DNA of 44,171 nucleotides from DATDCY01 sp964513745 (GTDB taxonomy: Bacteria > JAUVQV01 > DATDCY01), in contig CAZEOK010000009.1 of NCBI GenBank assembly GCA_964513745.1, forward strand, positions 1 to 44,171, in the 5' to 3' direction. Positions 33,218 through 40,869 of the stretch are shown here, piece after piece (the first letter of the stretch is position 1; the number at the start of each line of letters is the position of its first letter). Below the pieces are notes generated by a model. The model saw only the letters and a list, made by a program, of their open reading frames with translations. It was not told where the DNA came from and made no database searches. The position numbers and the translations under genes were made by a program.

Positions 33218-36200
33218 TGCGGCAAGCCCGCATCGCCCGCGTGCTCAGCCTGGATCGTCTCATATGTCTCCCGCGCCAGCAGCGGCAGCGCCGTTCCCTG
33301 GAACTCCCGGTCCTCCATGTAGCGCGTCACGATCCGGTCGTTCTCCGACATGCGCTCGATCATCAGATCCTCGAGGAGTTTGCGCACACCGAGCGTGAAT
33401 TTGTCGAGCGGGTTGGCGAGCGCGGTCCGGATCACGCGCTCGTCCCGGCTCGCTTTTTCCTTGATCTGCTGGAAAAAGAGCCGGTCATCCTCCTGGAACT
33501 GGGTCCCGAAGCGTTCGTTCAGAACCTGGATGATCTCCGAGAGCGGTACCTTGTCGTCCTTCTCTTTGCCGGTGCCGACCTCGGCCGGCACGACCACGTA
33601 CCCCGGCTCGCCCTCCTTGATCATGATCGCGCCCGAGGAGATCCGCTCCAGGCGGTAGTACTGGAGCGATACGCCGTCTCCCGGCGCGATCGGGTCGGTG
33701 TCGTGCTCCAGACGCAGATGCGGCAAGAGCAGCTTGCCGAAGCTGGAGAGCATCTCCAGATCGGCGTCCGTGTAGGGGATGATCTGGCTCAGGAAGGCGT
33801 AGGCCCGGACGTAGGCATGCAACCGGTCCCGGAACTCCCGTCGGGCCTCCTCGGCCTCGATCCCTTTGAAGCGGTCGACCGCGGGCTGCAGGTGCCGCAA
33901 CATCCCGGCGTGGTCGGAGGGGCTCTGCTTCTCGACGGGCTTGTAGAAGCCTCTCGCGAAGGCCTCGACTTCGCTCCAGAGATAGACCTGCGCCGCATCC
34001 AGTTCGTGCTTGAGCGCCTCGAGCATGGCGGGATCGGCGGTCTCGGCGAGTTGGGCCATGTCGTAGTAGGGCTTGAACGCCCGGAAGATGTTCTCGGCGT
34101 CGTTCACGAAGTCCAGAACGAAGGGAGCGTCCTTGCCGGGGATCATCCGGTTGAGCCGCGAAAGCGTCTGGACGGCCTGCACGCCATCGAGCCGCTTGTC
34201 CACGTACATCGTGTGCAGCAGCGGCTGGTCGAATCCGGTCTGGTACTTGTTCGCCACGAGCAGGATCTGGTAATCGACGGAGTCGAAGCGCTCGGGGAGC
34301 CCTGCCTCACTGATCGGCGTGCCGGTGACGAGATCCAGGTTCATCCCCGGCTCCGAGTACTCCTGTCCCGATGCTGGATCGCGCACGGTCCCGCTGAACG
34401 CCACCAGCGGCCTGACGTCTGTGTACCCCTTCTCGGCGATGTAGGCCTGGAAGGCCAGCATGTAGCGCACCGCGTGGAGCCGCGACGAGGTCACGACCAT
34501 CGCCTTGCCTCTCCCGCCGATGCGGTGCCGCACGCTGCGGCGGAAGTGCTCGATCATGACCTCGGTCTTCTGCTCGACATTGTGGGGATGCAGGCTCATG
34601 AACCTGGCGAGTGCGCGCACCGCCCTCTTCCTCGGCAGCTCGGGGTCCTCATCCGCTGCCTTGAGGAGCCGATAGAAGGTCGCGTAGGTGGTGTAGTTCG
34701 AGAGCACGTCGAGGATGAACCCCTCCTCGATCGCCTGGCGCATGCTGTAAATATGGAAGGCCTCCGGGACGCCCCCCGCCCCCGGCCTCCCGAAAAGCTC
34801 GATGGTCTTGCCCTTCGGCGTCGCAGTGAAGGCGAAGAAGCTCAGGTTCGGCTGGCGGCCGCGCGACTGCATGATCTCGTTCAGCCGATCCTCCCAGTCC
34901 GCTTCCCCCTCCTACGTCTCGGCGGTCACCGCCGCCGACCCCAGAATCGCCTTCAATTCCCGGGCGTTCTCCCCGGTCTGGCTTGAGTGCGCCTCGTCGA
35001 CGATCACCGCATAGCAGCGCGCGGCGATGGCGGCCTCCCATTCCCGCGCGCGGCGCTTCTCCTCCTCGGTCGCCTCCCCGCCGCCCTCGGCGCCGGCGGT
35101 ACGCAGCAGCCCGCGCAGGACGAAGGGGAACTTCTGGAGCGTGGTGACCACGATCTTCGTGCCATCGATCAGGGCCGCCGCAAGTTGCTTCGCGTCCAGG
35201 TCGATCGCCTTGACGACGCCCTGGGCGTGCTCGATCTGGTAGATCGCGTCCTGGAGCTGGCGGTCGAGCACGCGCCGGTCCGTGATGACGATGACGCAGT
35301 CGAAGACCTTTCTGTCCGCGCCGTCATGGAGACTCGCCAGCCGGTGCGAGAGCCAGGAGATGCTGTTGGTCTTGCCGCTTCCCGCCGAGTGCTGGATCAG
35401 GTAGGAGTGCCCCGCCCCCTCGCCCCGCGCGGCGGCAATGATCTTCCTGACGGCGTCGAGCTGGTGGTAGCGCGGGAAGATCAGTGCCTCCTTGACGATC
35501 CGGCGCTGGCCGCCCCGTCCGTCGTCGACCTTCTCCTCCTTCTTCTCGACGAACATGAAGTGCCCGAGGATGTCGAGGAAGCTCTCGCGCTCCAGCACCT
35601 CCTCCCAGAAGTACCCGGTGCGATACCCCGAAGGGTGCTGCGGGTTGCCGGCGCCGCACCGCACCTCCCCGGGGCGGTCGCCGCGGTTGAAGGGGAGGAA
35701 GTGCGTCCCCTCCTTGCGCAAGCGCGTCGCCATGTGGATCTCGTCCGGGTCGGCGGCGAAATGCACGAGGGCGCGCTTCTTGAAGTCAAAGAGCGGCGCC
35801 CGCGGGTCGCGGTCCTCCCGGTACTGGCGCACGGCGTGCCACCAGCTCTGGCCGGTGCCGGGATTCTTCAGCTCGCAGGTCGCCACCGGCAGCCCGTTCA
35901 GCGCGAAGAGCAGATCGACCGTGTCCCGCCGCCCCGGATGGCAGGGGACCTGCCGCGTCACCGTCAGGCGGTTGCCGTCGTAAAGGCGCAGAACCTCGTC
36001 GTTGAGCCCGTGTGCCGGCTTGAACCAGGCGAGCCGGAAGGCCTTGCCGTAGAACTTGAAGCCATGGCGCAGCACGTGGAGCGTACCCTTGCCATCCAGC
36101 TCCTTGACGAGCGTCGCGATCAGCAGCGCTTCCAGCCCCGCGCCATGCAGCGCGCGCATCTCCCCGAAAAGCTTGGGCTGGGCCGTCTCCAGGCAGGCGA

Positions 36201-36327
36201 TGATCTCGGCGGGGAAGAGCGCCCGCTCGGCGTCCCATCCGGCAACGTCCCCGGCCAGCCACCCGGCGCGCTCGAGCAAGATCGTCTCGACGTAGGACTC
36301 GAAGGCGCGCTCGGTGGCTTGGGACAT
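33202..36327 (-). pseudogene. hsdR: Type I restriction endonuclease subunit HsdR, interrupted by an in-frame amber codon
   Basis: Read through, this is a full-length 1041-residue restriction/translocase subunit. N-terminal nuclease: VDLLFALNGLPVATCELK (Asp near 131, Glu-Leu-Lys near 146), a PD-(D/E)xK site. SF2 motor: HSAGSGKTNS Walker A near 315, VIVITDRR, VIVDEAHSSQTG (DEAH) near 444, FFAFTATPKGKT motif III, and later helicase motifs (LVANKYQTGFDQPLL). The lesion is one TAG at 34912-34914 (codon 472) inside ...AVTAET-stop-EGEADWEDRL; GAG to TAG, a single G-to-T change, would explain it. Everything after is intact in the same frame. The ATG at 36327 overlaps the higA end. As read, no functional HsdR is made without suppression; a sequencing error is also possible. 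Confidence 0.88.
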
Positions 36328-36331
36328 CTGG

Positions 36332-37528
36332 TTAGGCGAAGCTGCTGCGGACCTTCCCGCGTCCGAGCAATTCACCGAAGATTCTGTAGTTTCTGGTCTC
36401 GCGGCGCCAGCGTCCGGCGACGATGGCTGGATGGACGCGTTCCTGGTCGGCGAAAGCCAGCAGGTCTGCCCGGCTCTTCGGGGCCCTCTTCCGGAAAGCG
36501 GCCCAATGCCTCTCGGGTATCATCGCCTCCATGGCCAGTCTGTCCGCCTCGCGCTCTTCAGCGGACCGGCCTTCGGTTTTCTCCAGGTCATCGATGATGA
36601 TCCGGCAATCACCGGCGGGCAGATGGCGAATGACGTGAGCCAATTCGTGCGCGAGCGTGAACCAGAAATTGTCGAGCCGGTCGTGCCGCAGCGTGAGCGC
36701 GACGATCACGGCACCGTCGTCACAGCGGATCGCGACCCCATCCAGATGGGTGCCGGGCAGCGCAGGCTCCACCACCAGCTTGATCCCGACCTTCGCCAGC
36801 ATCTCACGGGCGATGCGGGGACCGCTCTCAACGGCACTGAGCCTGGCGATCTCCCCGATGAACGCGGGATTGACCGCCTTGGCCCGGAAAGGGCCGATCT
36901 TCTGTTTCTCGGCCAGGTGCCAGACTCGCGCCTGCCATGCCCATAGGGCCTTCTCGTTCATCTGCGATCCGCTCCGGACCCGCTGGCGCAAACGGGCCGC
37001 CTGAAAATCCGGTATTCCCGGCGCGGTCAGATATGGGCCGAGGATCTCCTCCGCCCTCTCGAAGAGTTCGCGCCGCGTCTGCACGATATCGGCGAACCAG
37101 CCTCGCCTGACGATCTCCGCGAGCGGAAACTCGCGCCAGTCGGTGCCCTCGAACGCGGCCCGCGGGGGCTCCTTGGCGTCCTGGATGAGCACGTCGAGAG
37201 GAATTCCGAGCCCCTGGTGCAACTTCCGGATCATGGCCAGGCTGAGCGGACGCTTGCGATTCAGGACCTCGGACACCTTCCCCTTGCTGCCGATGTGCGG
37301 GACGAGGTCCTTCGGCGCGAGCCCCTGCTGGTCCATGAGAAAGAGGATCGCGCTCACCGCGTCCGGCGGAAGGATCGGGTAGTGCTCCTTCTCGAAGTTC
37401 TCGATGAGCAGCGTCCAGAGCTCGGCCGCCTGCGCTTCGGGAGAATCCTGTGGCGCGTCCCAGAGCCGTTCGAGCTCCCGCAGAGCCGCCTCGTTCTCCG
37501 CCTCGGACTTGATGATTCTGGGAAGCAT
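36332..37528 (-). CDS. higA: HigA-like antitoxin fused to ImmA/IrrE-type metallopeptidase domain
   Basis: A 398-residue protein. Residues 1-125 match HigA antitoxins: AELWTLLIENFEKEHYPILPPDAVSAILFLMDQQGLAPKDLVPHIGSKGKVSEVLNRKRPL pattern, an Xre-type helix-turn-helix. Residues 150-398 carry an ImmA/IrrE-like zinc protease with FWFTLAHELAHVIRH (HExxH) near 260 and an acidic helix EEREADRLAMEAMIP after it. The ATG at 37528 has AAGGAG 5 nt upstream and overlaps the toxin stop (TGATG). It should neutralise HigB and repress the pair; the protease could relieve that repression by cutting itself or another repressor. The pair sits between hsdS and hsdR on the same strand. Confidence 0.85.
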   Translation of the reverse strand: MLPRIIKSEAENEAALRELERLWDAPQDSPEAQAAELWTLLIENFEKEHYPILPPDAVSAILFLMDQQGLAPKDLVPHIGSKGKVSEVLNRKRPLSLAMIRKLHQGLGIPLDVLIQDAKEPPRAAFEGTDWREFPLAEIVRRGWFADIVQTRRELFERAEEILGPYLTAPGIPDFQAARLRQRVRSGSQMNEKALWAWQARVWHLAEKQKIGPFRAKAVNPAFIGEIARLSAVESGPRIAREMLAKVGIKLVVEPALPGTHLDGVAIRCDDGAVIVALTLRHDRLDNFWFTLAHELAHVIRHLPAGDCRIIIDDLEKTEGRSAEEREADRLAMEAMIPERHWAAFRKRAPKSRADLLAFADQERVHPAIVAGRWRRETRNYRIFGELLGRGKVRSSFA

Positions 37529-37821
37529 CACAACTCCTTCACCTTCAGCTTGTCGTACTCGCGGTGCCTTCCGATCCACCGGGTCATCACCCGGCCATAG
37601 CGGAAGTGCACCCAGACGACCAGTCGGTACTTGTTGCCGCCGACGTTGAACACGACCCGCCTGTCATCGATGATGCTCGCGCTCGGGAACGCCGCTTTCA
37701 GCTCGGCCGCATTGGCCCAGTGCGCCGCCTCCGCGATCCTGAACCACGTTCGCAGCGGCAGCTCGGCATCTGGGTACTTCTCCCAGAACTCCTTCAGCAT
37801 CCTCCTTGAGATGACATGCAT
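37528..37821 (-). CDS. higB: HigB-family toxin (RelE-like mRNA interferase)
   Basis: A 97-residue protein beginning MHVISRRMLKEFWEKYPDAE, with VVFNVGGNKYRLVVWVHFRYG and the C-terminal HREYDK typical of HigB toxins that cut mRNA at the ribosome. The start at 37821 is the family start; upstream in-frame ATG adds ten unrelated residues. It lies 4 bp after the hsdS stop and overlaps higA, giving the usual toxin-before-antitoxin order of higBA. Its position inside a restriction operon would make loss of the island toxic. Confidence 0.9.
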   Translation of the reverse strand: MHVISRRMLKEFWEKYPDAELPLRTWFRIAEAAHWANAAELKAAFPSASIIDDRRVVFNVGGNKYRLVVWVHFRYGRVMTRWIGRHREYDKLKVKEL

Positions 37822-37825
37822 GAAT

Positions 37826-39379
37826 CTAGTTGGTTCCCGATTCGCTGTCAATGGGAAAAGTTCCCGTAATGGGAACTTCTGCCTGAGTTTCCCGGCGAAC
37901 GTCGATCTTGCCGGTCACGGCGGCGGTGATCAGGGCCGCGCGGTACTCCTGGAGGCGCTCGATCGCCTCCTCAACCTTCGTCGCGAGGGCGTCGATCTTC
38001 GCCGTCTCGCGGTCGAGGAAGGCGGCGATGGCGCGTTGTTCGGGAAGGGGTGGCACTGGGAGATGTGCGCCGCCGAGAGTGTCGCGATTGACCTTCGGCA
38101 TTGCCACCCGCTCAGACTCCAGCGTTGCCCAAGCAGTATATTCGGGAGAAAGCAGAAACCAGAAGAGGTACCCATGTTCCATGCGACCTCTTGTTCGCAA
38201 TGGATACATGTCTGCACTGCACAGGCAGTCTTCCGGTGCGATGGCAACCTTCGCTAACGCGGGACGAATCTTCGAGTAAACGATCTCACCCTTCTTGCAT
38301 AGGTACTTCCCGCTCTCGGCACCCTGCTCGCCGGCCGTCTCTAGTCCGAGAATGCGTCCTGTTCCGGGGCCAATGTGGTTGGGCGCTATCAGAAGCATCG
38401 AGATCCATGGCTCCTGTTCGGGATCAACCTGCCCTTCGGCGATAAGAACTTCTCTCGAGAACCTGGATACCTCCCAATCCTCGGGGACATCGCCGAGCCA
38501 GGGAATGCCGGAGGGCTTGAGGCGGGGCGGCGCGTTCGGCGAACGCGCCCTACCCTTGTCATCGTGGCCGTCCGGAAGTTGCGGCGCGACCGGCGGTCGC
38601 GTCTTGCCTGCGCGCATGTCGTTCGTTGGTAGGGCGGTTTCGCCGAAACCGCCGGCATTGGCATCGCCATCCCGCGGCGCGCCCGGCAGTCGCGCCCTAC
38701 CTTCGGCCCCTGGCGGGAGGCCGCGGGTGACGGTGCGCGAGATCAGCGCGGCGCGCTTCTCCTTGAGCCGCTCGATCAACTCCCGCTTCTTCGCCACCAG
38801 CGCGTCGATCTTTCCCGTCTCTGCGTCAAGGAAGTCGGCGATGGCGCGCTGCTCCCCGGGAGGGGGGAAAGGAAGCGGGAGCGTTCCGATCTCTGAAGCG
38901 TTAACGGCGGGGTAACTGACGCCAACCGAACACGCGACGATCGCTTCGACTAGACCCATCTCACGAAGGGCGTGGGCAAGGAATCCGGCAGCTACTTTGC
39001 GGGGTCGGACGACTGCGAATCCGGTAGATACGACGGTATTTGGTGTCGGGTCCTTGATCGGAGCTATCGCTCGAAGGTAGGTCCGCACCGTCGAAACGAT
39101 TGTGTCCCCGTCTCGCACAACGCGTCGCGCCCGACTCGGTGCGCTCTCGAAGACCATTTCTTCGCGTGCAACGATCCCGCAGACTGCGTCAACACTGCTG
39201 ATGTCCACGTACGACATCTCGTACCCGGAGTCCGTCGTCTCCAACAGCACTTCGTCATTGATGGAGGCGCCGTATTTGAGCCGCTTCACCTCCCAGTGCT
39301 TCGGCACCACCCCGAGCCACTCCACGCCGCTCGGCTTGTACGCGGGATAGGGACGGCGGCTCATAGGGGCTTGCGCCAT
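37826..39379 (-). CDS. hsdS: Type I restriction specificity subunit HsdS
   Basis: A 517-residue protein with two target-recognition domains and two conserved helical repeats. First half: YKPSGVEWLGVVPKHWEVKRLKYG opening, ending PPPGEQRAIADFLDAETGKIDALVAKKRELIERLKEKRAALI. Second half: LKPSGIPWLGDVPEDWEVSRF to PPLPEQRAIAAFLDRETAKIDALATKVEEAIERLQEYRAALI. It reads the bipartite DNA target for HsdM and HsdR. Between the halves, residues about 225-280 are a repeat-encoded insert (four palindromes) absent from ordinary HsdS; it keeps the frame and lengthens the spacer between the recognition domains. ATG at 39379 (or 39364) is chosen by likeness of the opening segment. It ends 4 bp before higB. Confidence 0.92.
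   Translation of the reverse strand: MAQAPMSRRPYPAYKPSGVEWLGVVPKHWEVKRLKYGASINDEVLLETTDSGYEMSYVDISSVDAVCGIVAREEMVFESAPSRARRVVRDGDTIVSTVRTYLRAIAPIKDPTPNTVVSTGFAVVRPRKVAAGFLAHALREMGLVEAIVACSVGVSYPAVNASEIGTLPLPFPPPGEQRAIADFLDAETGKIDALVAKKRELIERLKEKRAALISRTVTRGLPPGAEGRARLPGAPRDGDANAGGFGETALPTNDMRAGKTRPPVAPQLPDGHDDKGRARSPNAPPRLKPSGIPWLGDVPEDWEVSRFSREVLIAEGQVDPEQEPWISMLLIAPNHIGPGTGRILGLETAGEQGAESGKYLCKKGEIVYSKIRPALAKVAIAPEDCLCSADMYPLRTRGRMEHGYLFWFLLSPEYTAWATLESERVAMPKVNRDTLGGAHLPVPPLPEQRAIAAFLDRETAKIDALATKVEEAIERLQEYRAALITAAVTGKIDVRRETQAEVPITGTFPIDSESGTN
38529..38697. repeat. Four palindromic elements inside hsdS
   Basis: Palindromes at 38529-38549 (arms GGCGCGTTC/GAACGCGCC), 38585-38601 (CGCGACC/GGTCGCG), 38634-38654 (GGCGGTTTC/GAAACCGCC) and 38677-38697 (GGCGCG/CGCGCC), several flanked by GTAGGG or CCCTAC. 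All lie in the linker between the HsdS halves and keep the frame. The first also occurs in hsdM at 41942-41962. Confidence 0.8.
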
Positions 39380-39447
39380 GATATCGGATTTGCAGGGAGG
39401 ATCACGTTCTCGACCTTGTCCTGAGCGATCCGTTGCATCGGCAGCGC

Positions 39448-39523
39448 AGGGGTGGCGCGGAGGCGAGGACTCCGTCGCGCGGACCGCAGGGAGCACGACG
39501 GAGTGCCGCAGCGACAGGACCCC
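39448..39523 (+). repeat. Dispersed repeat copy R3
   Basis: About 75 bp, beginning AGGGGTGGCGCGGAGG and ending GCAGCGACAGGACCCC, closely matching the minus-strand core at 7587-7660 in the pfaC-like gene. Here it is intergenic, between hsdS and the AAA ATPase gene, showing that the family moves between coding and non-coding sites. Confidence 0.8.
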
Positions 39524-39556
39524 GAAGCCACATCGGAAACGAGGCGTGCCGGCGGC

Positions 39557-40813
39557 TCATCGCGCCCTCTTCCCTTTGGCCGCGGCCCAGAGCGCGCCGA
39601 TCGGGACGGCGTGAATATTCGCCGCGAACGGGACGACCTCCTTGCCTAGATAGAGAAGCACGCCGCGCAGGAAGCGCTTGCCCGCCGTCTCAGCGAACGC
39701 CGTGAGACCGGCCGCGTCGCGGGCGCCGGGCGTCGCGGTGGCCTTGATCTCCACGGCCACGCAGCGCCCCCGCCGGTCCTCGAGCACCAGATCGACCTCC
39801 CGCCCCGCATGCGTCCGGAAGTGGTACAGCGCCGGGCGGGTGGCGCTCCAGGCGGCCGCCCGGAGGATCTCGTTGACGGCGAAGGTCTCCAGGAGCGGCC
39901 CGAGCGGTCCCTCCCCCGCGAGAAGCGTCTCGGCGTCTGAGCCGGCAAGGTGCGCCGCCAGGCCGCTGTCGGCCAGGAAGAGCTTCGGCGCCTTGACCTG
40001 CCGGGAACCGAGGTTGGCGCTCCAGGCCGGGATCCGGTGCAGGAGATAGAGCGCCTCGAGCAGCGCCAGGTAGCGCTTGAGCGTGGTCTGCGGCAGGTCG
40101 GCGTCCCGCGCCAGGTCGGCCCAGCTCAAGAGGCCCCCGGTGCGCGCCGCCGCCAGCCGCAGGAGACGCGGCAGGGTGGTCAGCCCCTCGATCGCCGCCA
40201 GGTCGCGGACCTCGCGCTGCACCATGGTGTCGAGATAGGAATCGAACCAGGCCGCGCGCCGCACCGGGTCGGTGCGCGTGAGCGCCTCCGGGTAGCCGCC
40301 GGCGAGCAGGCGCTGCACGACGCCGGCGCGCGGCTCCGCGACCGGGGTCGATCCCGCGAAACCGGCACCGAAGGCGCCGTCGACGAAGCTCTCGCGTGCG
40401 CCCTCGCGCTCCCCCTGCGTGAACGGCCAGAGGGTGAGCAGCTCCATACGCCCCACGAGGTGCTCGGCGACGGCCGGCACGGCCATGACAGCGGCGGAAC
40501 CCGTGAGGAGGAAGCGCCCGGGCTGCCGGTCGGCATCCACGGCGGCCTTGATCGCGGGGAACAGGCCGGGGGCGCGTTGCACCTCGTCGAGCACCACCGG
40601 CCCATCCAGCCCGGCAACGAAGCCGGCGGGGTCGCGTCGGGCCGCATCGAGCGCCGCCGGGTCGTCGAAGCTCAGGTAGCGCGCCCGATGAGGACCGCCG
40701 GCGACGCTTCGCGCGAGCGTGCTCTTTCCAGTCTGACGCGCTCCGGCGAGGAAGACGACAGGGGTGTCGGCAAGGGCCTCGAGCAGCCGAGCGGCAAGGT
40801 GGCGGGGGATCAT
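39557..40813 (-). CDS. AAA_14/DUF4143-family ATPase
   Basis: A 418-residue protein: Walker A GARQTGKST near residue 24, a sensor-like LSFDDP, Walker B VVLDEVQRAPGLF near 75, LTGSAAVM sensor motif, then a C-terminal DUF4143 region ending in a restriction-nuclease-like beta core (YHFRTHAGREVDLVLEDRRGRCVAVEIK, where D and EIK resemble PD-(D/E)xK residues). The role of these ATPases is unsettled; they are often found alone or in defence islands. Inserted between hsdM and hsdS, it interrupts the usual hsdMS pairing. The ATG at 40813 is preceded not by a ribosome site but by an AT-rich direct repeat typical of these genes. Confidence 0.85.
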   Translation of the reverse strand: MIPRHLAARLLEALADTPVVFLAGARQTGKSTLARSVAGGPHRARYLSFDDPAALDAARRDPAGFVAGLDGPVVLDEVQRAPGLFPAIKAAVDADRQPGRFLLTGSAAVMAVPAVAEHLVGRMELLTLWPFTQGEREGARESFVDGAFGAGFAGSTPVAEPRAGVVQRLLAGGYPEALTRTDPVRRAAWFDSYLDTMVQREVRDLAAIEGLTTLPRLLRLAAARTGGLLSWADLARDADLPQTTLKRYLALLEALYLLHRIPAWSANLGSRQVKAPKLFLADSGLAAHLAGSDAETLLAGEGPLGPLLETFAVNEILRAAAWSATRPALYHFRTHAGREVDLVLEDRRGRCVAVEIKATATPGARDAAGLTAFAETAGKRFLRGVLLYLGKEVVPFAANIHAVPIGALWAAAKGKRAR

Positions 40814-40853
40814 GGGTGAAATTTAACCATTTGACGGATGAATTTCAACCATT
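40814..40853 (-). promoter_or_regulatory. Direct-repeat operator candidate before the AAA ATPase gene
   Basis: Two 18-bp direct repeats on the minus strand, AATGGTTAAATTTCACCC (40831-40814) and AATGGTTGAAATTCATCC (40853-40836), match at 15 of 18 positions and end exactly at the start codon. They form an AT-rich block in very GC-rich surroundings and likely hold the ATPase gene promoter and a binding site for its own product. Confidence 0.55.
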
Positions 40854-40869
40854 GGCGATACCCGTCGAC

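Noticed and set aside
34912..34914. TAG in hsdR as a pyrrolysine codon or general amber recoding
   Set aside because: Several other genes here end in TAG (for example groES and the diguanylate cyclase) and no pyl genes are present; a point mutation is simpler.
33181..36597. Long plus-strand frames opposite hsdR (33181-34986 and 34987-36597)
   Set aside because: Their low-complexity Arg/Gly/Pro/Ala-rich or anticodon-mirror composition and the clear HsdR homology on the other strand mark them as shadows.
38529..38697. CRISPR array in the repeat-rich stretch of hsdS
   Set aside because: The palindromes are of differing sequence with irregular spacing and lie in an intact coding frame; no uniform repeat-spacer pattern exists here or elsewhere in the window.
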